A stretch of 64,000 nucleotides of DNA from Paenibacillus lutrae (GTDB lineage Bacteria; Bacillota; Bacilli; Paenibacillales; NBRC-103111), in assembly GCF_009757775.1 (NCBI RefSeq), contig NZ_RHLK01000002.1:186001-250000 (forward strand), read 5' to 3'. The position numbers were made by a program, and so were the translations under genes. The notes under the pieces were generated by a model that searched no databases, was not told where the DNA came from, and saw only the letters and a list, made by a program, of their open reading frames with translations. Shown here in pieces: positions 35,301 to 43,906 of this stretch. The stretch's first letter is position 1; every line of letters starts with the position of its first letter.

Positions 35301-38300
35301 GAGATAGCTATGAACGCCTGGACGAGACAACCTTCAGGATCCGCCCGGACCAGCGGGACATTACACGATTATTGGCAGAGGTACAGGATCAGAAGATCAC
35401 CCGTTTTGTTCATGCCTGGTCGGCGGCTGACCTTGATTTTGGTGGATTAGCTGTATCGGGAGATCGGCTGGAATTGCGTCTGGCCCGAGGAATTTATTCT
35501 TTGTTCCATCTGACAAGGGCGCTGCAGCGTGCATATGCAGGCAAGCCCGTCTTGTTGGATGTCCTCACTCTATGCGGGAACAAGGTTACGGGCAGGGAAG
35601 AAAAGCTGATTCCGGAGCACGCGGCAATTCATGCTCTTCTGAACGTGATGAGGCAGGAGATGCCGGACTGGCATGTGCGGTATATGGATATGGATGAAAG
35701 CCCCGAATCTCTTGAGACAGCGGCAGCTTGCATGCTGTCTGATTCGGCTGCAGAGGTTTCATTCCGCAGTGGGCTGGCGTATGGCAAGCTGATGAAGGAA
35801 GCGGCTCCGGGCAGACATTCGGATATTAGCATCCACTCCGAAGGTGTATACATCATTACAGGGGGAACTGGAGGCGCCGGCCTTCAAATGGCTGCCTACC
35901 TTGCTTCGAAGAACCGTGTACAGCTCGCTTTAATAAACCGGAGCCGTTTTCCAAAGCGGGAAATCTGGGAGTCCTTGCTTCAGGAAAGTTCAGATGAAGA
36001 ACTGATCGGAAAAATCAAGATGATCCGGCAATTGGAAGCTCTGGGAAGCGCGGTATCGGTCTATTCGGCAGATGTATCGGACCACGCGCAGATGACGGAG
36101 GTTTTTCATGAATTAAAACGGGAATTCGGGAAAATTAACGGAATCATTCATACAGCCGGGCTTCCTCCAAGCGGATTATTACCTCTGATTCGGGAAGACG
36201 ATTTTCAAGCGGTACTGAAGCCGAAAGTACAGGGGACACGGGTGCTGGATGAGCTAACGGCATCCGAAGAAATGGATTTTGTCATCTATTTCTCGTCCAT
36301 AACTACTTTCCTCGGAGGAGTAGGCCAGGGTGATTATGCAGCTGCAAACGCTTACCAGGAGGCTTACTCGGAATTCCGCAATCAGCAGGGAAAACGTACA
36401 ATAGCGATTGTATGGCCGGCTTGGATCGAGACAGGAATGGCAGCGCGTCATGGTGTCAATCTAAGGGATGTTTTCCGTCCGGTCACGAACGAACAAGCAT
36501 GGGAAGCGATGGATCGTATACTGACAAGCGGGTCCGGCAGGGTTATAGTCGGCCCGATCCAATATTCGGAAATTGCCGGAATGGATGATCTTCCGTTCAT
36601 GCTGCATACCGACATACAGCTGCGGCTGGACCGGGAAAAGCAAGTTTCAGCGGTCTCTGCCGCAGAATCGAATTCCGGTGTGCCCGTTACGATTACGGGA
36701 AGAACAGACAACCGGTATTCCGAATTGGAGCGGGAAATGGCGAAAGTATGGGCTGAAGCGCTGGGGACCGATGTTATTGACATCTATGATAATTTCTTCA
36801 ACCTGGGCGGAGATTCGATCTTCGCAATGAAGATCGTCAATGCTTTCGGAAGAAAAGCCGAGCACCAGCTTCAAATAACAGATGTGCTGACTCACCAGAG
36901 CATCTATGCGCTAACCGCTTATTTGGAGCAGAGCGCCGGCCTGATCGGGGAGAGCCCGGATATAGGCAGCGAAACTATTGTGCCTTCTGAATCCCGAGTA
37001 TATTATCCGGTTACGCCGAGCCAGAAACGCATCTTTTTTGTACAGCAAATGGAAGGGGCCGGAACTGCCTATAACATCCCGGAACTGCTTCAGATTGAAG
37101 GGGAGCTGGATCTTCAGCGGGTACAGAAGGCTGTCGCCCGGGTCATCGAGCGGCATTCGATCCTACGGACATCCTTTGAATGGGCGGAGGGCGAAATCGT
37201 CCAGAAAATTAATCCGGCCCATGAAATAGAACTGCGGCAGTACGAAGCGGCGGATCATGAAGTTCCGGGGATTATCCAGTCGTTTATCAGGCCGTTCGAT
37301 TTGAGCAAAGCGCCGCTGCTGCGATGTGCCGTTATCAAGCTGGCCTCCGACAGGCATATCTTGTTGTTTGACTTTCATCATATCGTGACCGATTGGACGT
37401 CGTATAACGTGTTTGTCCAGGATTTCGGCGCCTTTTACGAAGGGATCGAGCCGGACCCGGCGGTGCTGCAGTATGCGGATTATGCTGTCTGGCTTAAAAA
37501 GCACTTGTCTGATTCACGCATGAATGCGCAAGAAAAGTATTGGCTGTCCGTTTTTAACGGGAATCTGCCGGTTCTGAATCTGCCTACGGATTTTCCGAGG
37601 CCACAGGTACGCAGTTTTGAAGGAGACCGTCTGGCCTTTGAAATGGATAAAGAACTCAGCGGAAAGTTAAGCCTAATGGCCAAAAAGTCAGGCGCTACCT
37701 TATTTATGCTGCTGCTGGCCCTTTATTCTATCCTCTTGTCCAAATACAGCGGCCAGGATGATATAGTGATCGGTTCTGCGATCTCCGGCAGAAGAAACAA
37801 GGGAATCGAGCATATAATCGGTATGTTTGTGAATATGCTGGCAATCCGCAATCGGCCTCAGCAAGAGTTGACATTCGAGCAGTATTTAACAGAGGTCAGA
37901 GCGCAGGTGCTGGGAGCTTACGAGAGCCAAGATTACCCGGTCGAAGAATTAATCCGCAAATTGCCAATACCGAGAGACACCGGCAGAAATCCGTTGTTTG
38001 ATACGGTATTCATCTTCGAGAACATTGAAGTGCGGCAAATGCAGCTCCGGGATATGTCTATTTCCGCAGTGGACTACGATTTCCCGATTTCCAAATTTGA
38101 TTTGTCTCTCTATGCCTTGGAGAAAGAAACGCTGCATTTCAGCTTCGAATTTTCCACCAAATTGTTTAAAAAAGAGACGATTGAACGAATGTCGGCTCAT
38201 TTTATTCATTTGGCGCAGCAAGTGTCCGACCATCCCGATATCCGAATTGCAGATGTGGAGTTAATGACTCAGCAGGAAAAGCAGCGGATTTTGAGCGGGC

Positions 38301-38395
38301 TTCAAGTGCGGCACAGCGACAGCGGCAATAACAGCCGTAACGAGCCTGGGGCAGAGATGCTGAAATTAGAGCTGGATGCCGATTTTAATTTCTAG
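32324..38395 (+). CDS. Hybrid PKS/NRPS: KS-DH-KR-ACP-C
   Basis: Domains of this 2023-residue protein: KS about 30-455 (Cys202); LPGYAFDKKRSW linker; DH about 665-940 with His688 but HxxxGxxxxV (Val697 for the usual Pro) and Asp857 in DAALN; KR about 1165-1420 (TGGTGGAG, Tyr1338 in GDYAAANAY); ACP Ser1498; terminal condensation domain about 1560-1990 with HHIVTDW (His1685, His1686, Asp1690, Trp1691). The DH change may reduce or alter dehydration. The condensation domain should join the chain to glycine on the next protein. The acidic tail LELDADFNF looks like a short linear docking motif. GTG 32324 has AGGTGA six bases upstream, overlapping the previous stop. Confidence 0.9.
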   Translation: MIKKLLELDKNVIFAPDPHEFKIEDVATNDFAVIGMSGTVGKMNNLDEFWESLINGVDSIDELPAARKRDFNDVLSAVGLEDTGVMEVEGAYLSAIDKFDHQFFNISAAEARYLDPQQRLFLETVWHALEDAGYSGNRAVGSRTGIYVGYSESRPSYENLIWNAESMMNAAAKAGNISSIIASRMAYLMNFKGPCLLVDTACSSSLTAIHLACQALRAGEVEMAIAGGVKVVLLPAKVNANEEVGIASTDGRARTFDYYSDGTGSGEGVAAVLLKPLHKAVEDNDHIYAVIKGSMINNDGSSIGITAPNVLAQEDVLLRAWEDAGIHPETISYIEAHGTGTKLGDPIEIDGIRRAFKKYTDKKQFCAIGSVKTNVGHLDSAAGIISFIKAVLALHHKQIPPSIHFQRPNPKINLEDSPVYVQDKMTSWEPQSTPRRCGVSSFGLSGTNCHIVLEEAPEKNAVLSDSTSLFVISGATKASLDELIQTYIQYFEVHTELSLKDVCYTAGIGRKHLNHRLAIVASSVSELRDQLRQFAASGVSEGNRVWFKRHQLIDVNKTIKADGELWLEDKQQLTAQAQSVTDSCRISGCDQAEVLVQLALLYVEGADLQWASLFEQGTANSVPLPGYAFDKKRSWVQNRPDMARPPGLEAESAQGIRAGSAGPVPIRTKIGDLYLRAFSEKDWIIRDHQINGTGLLVGTAYLDMAVSAALHTNPDRSIKLLNVTLLSPFLIPTGQSKELQTLVQRQKDHRMTFSMASREDGSPPGWTDHAVGEMESVSPEDALVPSYSLEQIKNRCSKQLPGNIRQPERRSSLQLGERWFSLEQVYAGDNELLGYFVLPQRYQSEVAGHMAYPPLLDAALNIPDPAVNEKDTFIPFQFKEVIFHSPLKAVFYSYLRKVEETEGSITYDASIMDEQGKLLIEVRGYVLRKAALLPETEVPSAYYEFEWQPIKIGDSRKEWKPGSILVFNTAQGQGIAKQLRALGSSSVLEAVIGDSYERLDETTFRIRPDQRDITRLLAEVQDQKITRFVHAWSAADLDFGGLAVSGDRLELRLARGIYSLFHLTRALQRAYAGKPVLLDVLTLCGNKVTGREEKLIPEHAAIHALLNVMRQEMPDWHVRYMDMDESPESLETAAACMLSDSAAEVSFRSGLAYGKLMKEAAPGRHSDISIHSEGVYIITGGTGGAGLQMAAYLASKNRVQLALINRSRFPKREIWESLLQESSDEELIGKIKMIRQLEALGSAVSVYSADVSDHAQMTEVFHELKREFGKINGIIHTAGLPPSGLLPLIREDDFQAVLKPKVQGTRVLDELTASEEMDFVIYFSSITTFLGGVGQGDYAAANAYQEAYSEFRNQQGKRTIAIVWPAWIETGMAARHGVNLRDVFRPVTNEQAWEAMDRILTSGSGRVIVGPIQYSEIAGMDDLPFMLHTDIQLRLDREKQVSAVSAAESNSGVPVTITGRTDNRYSELEREMAKVWAEALGTDVIDIYDNFFNLGGDSIFAMKIVNAFGRKAEHQLQITDVLTHQSIYALTAYLEQSAGLIGESPDIGSETIVPSESRVYYPVTPSQKRIFFVQQMEGAGTAYNIPELLQIEGELDLQRVQKAVARVIERHSILRTSFEWAEGEIVQKINPAHEIELRQYEAADHEVPGIIQSFIRPFDLSKAPLLRCAVIKLASDRHILLFDFHHIVTDWTSYNVFVQDFGAFYEGIEPDPAVLQYADYAVWLKKHLSDSRMNAQEKYWLSVFNGNLPVLNLPTDFPRPQVRSFEGDRLAFEMDKELSGKLSLMAKKSGATLFMLLLALYSILLSKYSGQDDIVIGSAISGRRNKGIEHIIGMFVNMLAIRNRPQQELTFEQYLTEVRAQVLGAYESQDYPVEELIRKLPIPRDTGRNPLFDTVFIFENIEVRQMQLRDMSISAVDYDFPISKFDLSLYALEKETLHFSFEFSTKLFKKETIERMSAHFIHLAQQVSDHPDIRIADVELMTQQEKQRILSGLQVRHSDSGNNSRNEPGAEMLKLELDADFNF

Positions 38396-38418
38396 CTAGC
38401 CAAAGGAGAAGTTTCCTC

Positions 38419-41400
38419 ATGTCACGTTTGGATTTAAATGTACTGTTAAGTGATCGGAAATATACGGAACAAGAAAAGTTCTGGCTGGATAATTTGGCAG
38501 GCGTCTCTTCGGACCATATCGAACTAACGGATATGGCCCGGTTGTCTGATGAGGGAAGAAGGTACTCGGAGAAGTTTCTGGATGCTGCGGCGCAAGAGAG
38601 ACTCCTTGAGCTATGCAATCACTCTGATATGTCGCTGTACATCGCGTTTACCGCAATGGTTCACATTGTGCTGTACAGGTGTCACGGTGTATCGGAGTGC
38701 GTGATAGGGATGCCGGTGCTCAAACTGACGCGTACGGAAGAAACACTGAATGAAACGGTTCTTCTCCGCAGCCATAGCCAAGGTAACATGACGTTCAAAG
38801 AACTTCTCATCCAAACGAAGAGAGCGGTTTTGGAAGCCTACCGACATCAGGATTATCCCCTGCCGGTTATTCTGGAAAAGCTGACGGAACGTTCTAATGA
38901 ATCGCTGCCTGTCATTCCATTGATGTCGTATGCCTGCATGTATGACGGGCTGCATGAACATGCTTTTCGCAAAGAAGCCCAGGTTGAAGTTGTTTTTGGC
39001 CTGGAACGGACGGCTGAAGGACTTAAGCTGGTGCTGGACTGCGATTCGGAGCTTTATTCGGAGGAACAAGCGGCCTTATTGCAGACCAGCTTCCATCATG
39101 TTCTGGAGCACGTTTCGGCCAATATTCAGACGTCTATCGGGGATGTTCCTATACTCTCGGAAGAAGAGAAGAACCGGATCGTGGTCGGATTTAATGAGAG
39201 CGGGGTTCTTACCCCTAAGATGACGACCATCGACCGCTTGTTCGAGGAACAGGTGAACAACAACCCCGGCAGAACCGCCCTTATAGTGGGGGAAAAGTCT
39301 TATACCTACGGGGAGCTCAATCAGAAGGCGGATGCGCTGGCAGCCCGGGTGATTGCGGCCGGAGGTAAACCGGATCAAATTATTGCTCTGCTCGCAGACC
39401 GGTCATTCGATATGCTTGTCGGTATAATGGGCATTCTCAAATCGGGCTGCGCTTTTTTGCCGGTCGATCCGAATTATCCGGCAAGCCGGATTCAGCATTA
39501 CATGTCTGACAGTCAAGCCGAAATTATAGTGACAGCAACAGCCAAAACGGATATTGACGGCTTTAAAGGAACGCGAATAGATCTGAAGGATTTACAGCAT
39601 GTTCAAGGCAGTATCACCGCTGCGGCATCGCACCAATCGTCTAATCTGGCCTATGTGATTTATACGTCCGGGTCAACGGGGAAGCCGAAGGGTGTCATGA
39701 TCGAGCACCGGTCTGTCATCCACTTTATTGAAGCGATGTGCGACCGGATCGCTTTCGGCGAGGAAGAGACGCTGTTGTCTGTGACAACGTACAGCTTCGA
39801 TATTTTTTATTTGGAGACGCTGCTTCCGCTTCTGCGGGGGATGACTGTTGTCTTGGCGGATGAAGCCTCGCAGATCGATCCGGGGCAGTTGGCTGCGGTG
39901 ATCGGGAAGCATCAGCCCGATTATATCCAGACGACACCCTCCCGGTTAAAGCTTATGCTCGAGAATGAGCGCTGTGCAGAGCTGATGGGGAACTTCAAAG
40001 CCATCCTGGTAGGCGGGGAAGCGTTCCCTTCTTATTTACTGGAGCAGCTTAAGCCTTATACCGCAGTGAAAATCTACAACATGTATGGGCCAACGGAGAC
40101 GACCATCTGGTCGGCAATGACAGAACTGAAGCAGGACGCTCCGCTTACGATCGGTTCACCGATTGCTAACACCCAGATTTATATTCTGGACGATAACCGG
40201 AATCCAGTTCCTGTATCTGCAATGGGTGAGCTTCATATTAGCGGAGCCGGACTTGCAAGGGGTTATTGGAATCAGCCGGATCTGACGCGGGAGAAATTCG
40301 TGGACAATCCGTTTCTTACCGGTTCCAAAATGTATAAAACAGGGGATTATGCCAGATGGCTTCCTAATGGCACAATCGAGTATATCGGCAGAACCGATCA
40401 ATTGGTCAAGCTGCGCGGTTACCGCATTGAATTAGGAGAAATTGAGCAAGCTCTCAACGAGCTTGAGGGGATTACCGGGGCCGTCGTGCTGGCCAAGCGT
40501 GCAGATGACGGAAGCCTGTTCTTATGCGGATATATCGTGACTGCGATACCCCTGCCGACTGCAACGATTAAAGCCTTGTTGAAAGAAAAGCTGCCGGAAT
40601 ATATGATTCCGGCATTTCTTGTTCCCGTCGAAACCATTCCGCTCACCCCTAACGGAAAAGTGGACAGGGAGTCGTTAAGGAAACGATCCCATGAGGCCGT
40701 GCTGCCTTCAGATAACGAACTGCCTATGAACGATCTGGAGCAAACGCTGGCAGAAATATGGTCGGAGGTCTTGCAAATGTCCGCCGATCAAATCGGTACC
40801 GAGAGCAGTTTCTTTGACGTCGGCGGTGATTCGATTTCCATGGTTCAGATGGTCGCTTTGATCGACAAGCAGTTCCCCGGAAAGGTAACTCTTACAGACC
40901 TGTTCGTTCATAAGAATATAAAAATGCTGGCACAGCTGATTCTTAAGGATGAAGAAGCTCCGGAAATTACGCTGCATGACTTAGCGGTTTTTGCGCTCCC
41001 GGAGCGATATTTTGCCGGCAATGAAAGTACGTCATCCGAATCGTCGTACCGAATTGCAGCCAGTGCTGAAATGTCAGAACGTATTCAGGAAACGGCTCTG
41101 CAGGCAGGCATAACCAAAATGGATGTGCTGCTGGCCGCTTGTTTCTACCTGATGTCAGATATCACGGGCAGTGAGGAATTGCTTATGTATACCGCCCTGG
41201 ACCGGACGGATGAGGTGACCCCCTTGCACGTAAATCTTTCCGGGATCGAGGATATTTCGGATCTGTTCGGGAATGTCCGTGAAGCCCGGGAAGCTGCGGT
41301 GAACGGTTCCGTCCGAATCGGGCATATCCGGGCTATAGAGGAGAGAGGGGATCATTCGGTCGCTGCGCTTATCTATGACAAATCCAAAGTTACAGCGGGT

Positions 41401-41577
41401 TACGCGCTTTCGGGTTTATTTGATCTTGTGCTGGAACTGGATCCGGATGATGTGAATATTTCGCTTGAGTTCGATAACCGCAGACTGGATGGGGCAAGAA
41501 TGATCGAGCTCTTAAAAAAATATATGACTTTGCTCCGTATGATGGTTCAGAAGCGGGAGCAAGCTGAGTTGCGATGA
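38419..41577 (+). CDS. NRPS module: half-C, A(Gly), PCP, X
   Basis: This 1052-residue protein opens with a ~230-residue segment resembling only the C-terminal lobe of a condensation domain (YTEQEKFWLDNLAG onward) and lacking HHxxxDG. Adenylation follows (about 270-755) with pocket D-I-L-Q-L-G-M-I-W-K, a glycine code, and Lys in TPNGKVD. PCP Ser805 is in DVGGDS, then an X domain about 855-1052. The previous protein ends in a complete condensation domain, so the N-terminal lobe is more likely a docking or stabilising piece than a catalyst. It should add a second glycine. The X domain again ends the protein, and the next synthase gene (46282) begins with a KS after the precursor genes. ATG 38419 follows AAAGGAG. 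Confidence 0.9.
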   Translation: MSRLDLNVLLSDRKYTEQEKFWLDNLAGVSSDHIELTDMARLSDEGRRYSEKFLDAAAQERLLELCNHSDMSLYIAFTAMVHIVLYRCHGVSECVIGMPVLKLTRTEETLNETVLLRSHSQGNMTFKELLIQTKRAVLEAYRHQDYPLPVILEKLTERSNESLPVIPLMSYACMYDGLHEHAFRKEAQVEVVFGLERTAEGLKLVLDCDSELYSEEQAALLQTSFHHVLEHVSANIQTSIGDVPILSEEEKNRIVVGFNESGVLTPKMTTIDRLFEEQVNNNPGRTALIVGEKSYTYGELNQKADALAARVIAAGGKPDQIIALLADRSFDMLVGIMGILKSGCAFLPVDPNYPASRIQHYMSDSQAEIIVTATAKTDIDGFKGTRIDLKDLQHVQGSITAAASHQSSNLAYVIYTSGSTGKPKGVMIEHRSVIHFIEAMCDRIAFGEEETLLSVTTYSFDIFYLETLLPLLRGMTVVLADEASQIDPGQLAAVIGKHQPDYIQTTPSRLKLMLENERCAELMGNFKAILVGGEAFPSYLLEQLKPYTAVKIYNMYGPTETTIWSAMTELKQDAPLTIGSPIANTQIYILDDNRNPVPVSAMGELHISGAGLARGYWNQPDLTREKFVDNPFLTGSKMYKTGDYARWLPNGTIEYIGRTDQLVKLRGYRIELGEIEQALNELEGITGAVVLAKRADDGSLFLCGYIVTAIPLPTATIKALLKEKLPEYMIPAFLVPVETIPLTPNGKVDRESLRKRSHEAVLPSDNELPMNDLEQTLAEIWSEVLQMSADQIGTESSFFDVGGDSISMVQMVALIDKQFPGKVTLTDLFVHKNIKMLAQLILKDEEAPEITLHDLAVFALPERYFAGNESTSSESSYRIAASAEMSERIQETALQAGITKMDVLLAACFYLMSDITGSEELLMYTALDRTDEVTPLHVNLSGIEDISDLFGNVREAREAAVNGSVRIGHIRAIEERGDHSVAALIYDKSKVTAGYALSGLFDLVLELDPDDVNISLEFDNRRLDGARMIELLKKYMTLLRMMVQKREQAELR

Positions 41578-41596
41578 ATAAGGGAGTGGAGTGCAG

Positions 41597-42454
41597 ATGA
41601 GCGGAACAACGATTGGCGTCATCGGGGCGGGAGTAATGGGAATCGGAATAGCCGAGTGCTTCGCCAAAGCAGGCTATAAGATTATATTAATCGATCTGTC
41701 GGATGCGATTCTGAAGGAAGCCCGCAAACGTTTGGAAATGAGTATCGGATTCAGCCGGTTATTCCAGAAAAAAGAAGAACCCGCCCCTGACCTTAAAGAG
41801 ATCATGGAGAAGATTACTTTCTCGACAGATTATGATGACGTTCGAAGCGCTGATTTTCTAATAGAAAACGTAACGGAAAAGTGGGAAATCAAAGAGGAAG
41901 TACACCGGAAGCTGGAGCAAATTCTTCAGCCCGGCTGTAAGGTAGCGGCTAACACTTCGGCCATCTCCATTACCCGGATCGGCTCTATCTATTCCGACCC
42001 ATCCCGCGTGCTGGGGATGCATTTTATGAATCCGGTTCCAATGAAGCCTGCTGTAGAAGTAATTAAGGGTTACCATACGTCGGAGGAAACCATTGCAGAG
42101 GCCAATGCCCTCCTGAACGGGGCAGGCAAAGAAGGCATTATCGTCAATGACGTGCCGGGTTTTGTCTCCAACCGGGTGTTGATGCTGACTATCAACGAAG
42201 CTATTTTTGAAGTGCAGGATGGAGTAGCCAGCGTAGAAGATATTGACCGGATTTTCAAGCTCTGTTTCGGACATAAGATGGGACCGCTGGAAACTTGCGA
42301 TTTAATCGGACTGGATACAATCTTGTATTCTCTCGAAGTACTCTTCGACAGTTATAAAGATACTAAATTCAGACCGTGCCCCCTCCTTCAGAAAATGGTG
42401 GATGCGGGGCTTCATGGCAGGAAGAGCGGAAAAGGGTTTTACTCGTATGAATAA
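41597..42454 (+). CDS. 3-hydroxyacyl-CoA dehydrogenase family (hydroxymalonyl-ACP pathway)
   Basis: The ~285-residue protein has a Rossmann GAGVMGIG motif at the start, NTSAISIT and MHFMNPVP in the middle, and the usual C-terminal helical part. It belongs with FkbK/ZmaG enzymes, which oxidise glyceryl-ACP to the aldehyde level on the way to methoxy- or hydroxymalonyl-ACP. The next three genes encode the ACP, acyl-CoA dehydrogenase and FkbH-type loader of that pathway. GTG 41591 is an alternative start. ATG 41597 is preferred because GGAG lies five bases upstream and it yields MSGTTIGVIG. Confidence 0.9.
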   Translation: MSGTTIGVIGAGVMGIGIAECFAKAGYKIILIDLSDAILKEARKRLEMSIGFSRLFQKKEEPAPDLKEIMEKITFSTDYDDVRSADFLIENVTEKWEIKEEVHRKLEQILQPGCKVAANTSAISITRIGSIYSDPSRVLGMHFMNPVPMKPAVEVIKGYHTSEETIAEANALLNGAGKEGIIVNDVPGFVSNRVLMLTINEAIFEVQDGVASVEDIDRIFKLCFGHKMGPLETCDLIGLDTILYSLEVLFDSYKDTKFRPCPLLQKMVDAGLHGRKSGKGFYSYE

Positions 42455-42477
42455 TATCTTTTAGTGGGGGTTCATAG

Positions 42478-42726
42478 ATGGAACAATCAAAAGCAAAGAT
42501 CAAAATGTTTCTGTCTCGTTTCTTTAAAAGCCGGGAGCTGCAGGATGAGGATGATATTTTTGCGCTGGGGTTCGTGAATTCTTTATTTGCCATGCAGCTG
42601 GTCATGTTTCTGGAAAAAGAATTTAACATTGTCATGGAGCCGGGCGATCTGGATATCGATCACTTCCGGACCATTAAGGCCATAGTGAATTTTGTGGACA
42701 GTAAAGCGGATGTCAATGTCTCTTAA
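42478..42726 (+). CDS. Acyl carrier protein for hydroxymalonyl-ACP
   Basis: An 82-residue carrier protein with Ser35 in GFVNSLFAMQLV, the motif typical of FkbJ/ZmaD-type ACPs that carry glyceryl, then methoxy- or hydroxymalonyl groups. It lies between the two dehydrogenases of the pathway and 23 bases after the first. It should be charged by the FkbH-like enzyme and then serve as substrate for the second trans-AT. Confidence 0.92.
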   Translation: MEQSKAKIKMFLSRFFKSRELQDEDDIFALGFVNSLFAMQLVMFLEKEFNIVMEPGDLDIDHFRTIKAIVNFVDSKADVNVS

Positions 42727-42749
42727 TTATCAATGAAGGAGTTATCTGC

Positions 42750-43886
42750 ATGAATTTCGACTTGACCGCCGAACAGCTGGAAGCTAAAGAAAATTTCGAG
42801 TCTTTCGCCAAAACCTGCATTGAACCCTATGCCCGTCAGATGGATAGCAGGCAGGAGACCCCGGATGAAGTTCTCTCCAGTCTTAAGCAAGGAGGGTATT
42901 TGGGAGCTAATATTTCTGAGCAATATGGCGGAAAAGGCTGGGATTCGATGATTCTCAGCTTTCTTCATGAAGAGATCGGTAAAAGCTGTTCTTCCATCCG
43001 GAGTCTGCTGACGGTTCACGGGATGGTTGCGTATGCGATACAAAAATGGGGATCGCCTGAGCAAAAGAAGCGATGGCTTCCCGATTTGGCGAGCGGAGTA
43101 AAGACGGGTGCTTTTGCCCTTACGGAAAAAGACGCAGGCAGCGATGCCAGTGCACTCCGGACAGAAGCCGCCCAGGATGAGCTTGGATATATCATCAATG
43201 GAGCAAAGAAATGGACAACCTACGGGCAAACGGCAGACCTGCTGCTCGTCTTTGCGCGCTTGGAAGGTGAAATAACGGCGTTTATAGTGGAGGGTTCCGC
43301 CTCTGGCATTACCCGAACAGCCGTAACGGGACTGCTCGGGTTAAGGGGTTCGATGACGGCAGACCTTACGTTTGAGAATTGCCGTATTCCCAAAGAAAAT
43401 TTACTTGGGCGAAAAGGAGCCGGCTTATCTCATGTCGTGCAATTTTGTCTGGACTATGGCAGATTCTCCATCGCATGCGGCTGCGTGGGCATTGCGCAAG
43501 CGAGCCTGGAAGCTTCTCTGCGATACAGCGGGGAACGCAAACAATTTGAACGCACATTAATCGAGCATCAGCTGATCCAGAAGATGATTACAGAGATGGA
43601 GGTTCACACTTCCGCCGCCAGGCTTCTTTGCCGCCAAGCGGCTTATTCGCGTGATACCCTGCATCCCGACTGTGTACTGCAGACGTGGAAAGCCAAATAT
43701 TTTGCTTCGATTACCGCGAGCCAAGCAGCCAAAGACGCCGTCCAGATCCATGGCGCCAACGGATGCAGCTCTCTTTACCCGGTGGAACGATATATGAGGG
43801 ATGCCAAAATTATGGAGATTATCGAGGGAACCAATCAAATTCATGAATTAATGATTTCTTCCTATACCTTCGGACAATTTAAATAA
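42750..43886 (+). CDS. Acyl-CoA dehydrogenase family (hydroxymalonyl-ACP pathway)
   Basis: A 378-residue flavoprotein of the FkbI/ZmaE type. FALTEKDAGSD and the C-terminal EGTNQIHE motif, with the catalytic Glu, are visible. In this pathway it takes the ACP-bound three-carbon unit to the malonate level. Its length is that of the family. ATG 42750 follows AAGGAG, and the next gene starts 20 bases downstream. Confidence 0.92.
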   Translation: MNFDLTAEQLEAKENFESFAKTCIEPYARQMDSRQETPDEVLSSLKQGGYLGANISEQYGGKGWDSMILSFLHEEIGKSCSSIRSLLTVHGMVAYAIQKWGSPEQKKRWLPDLASGVKTGAFALTEKDAGSDASALRTEAAQDELGYIINGAKKWTTYGQTADLLLVFARLEGEITAFIVEGSASGITRTAVTGLLGLRGSMTADLTFENCRIPKENLLGRKGAGLSHVVQFCLDYGRFSIACGCVGIAQASLEASLRYSGERKQFERTLIEHQLIQKMITEMEVHTSAARLLCRQAAYSRDTLHPDCVLQTWKAKYFASITASQAAKDAVQIHGANGCSSLYPVERYMRDAKIMEIIEGTNQIHELMISSYTFGQFK

Positions 43887-43906
43887 TCGGAAGAAAGGAG
43901 GCAGCT

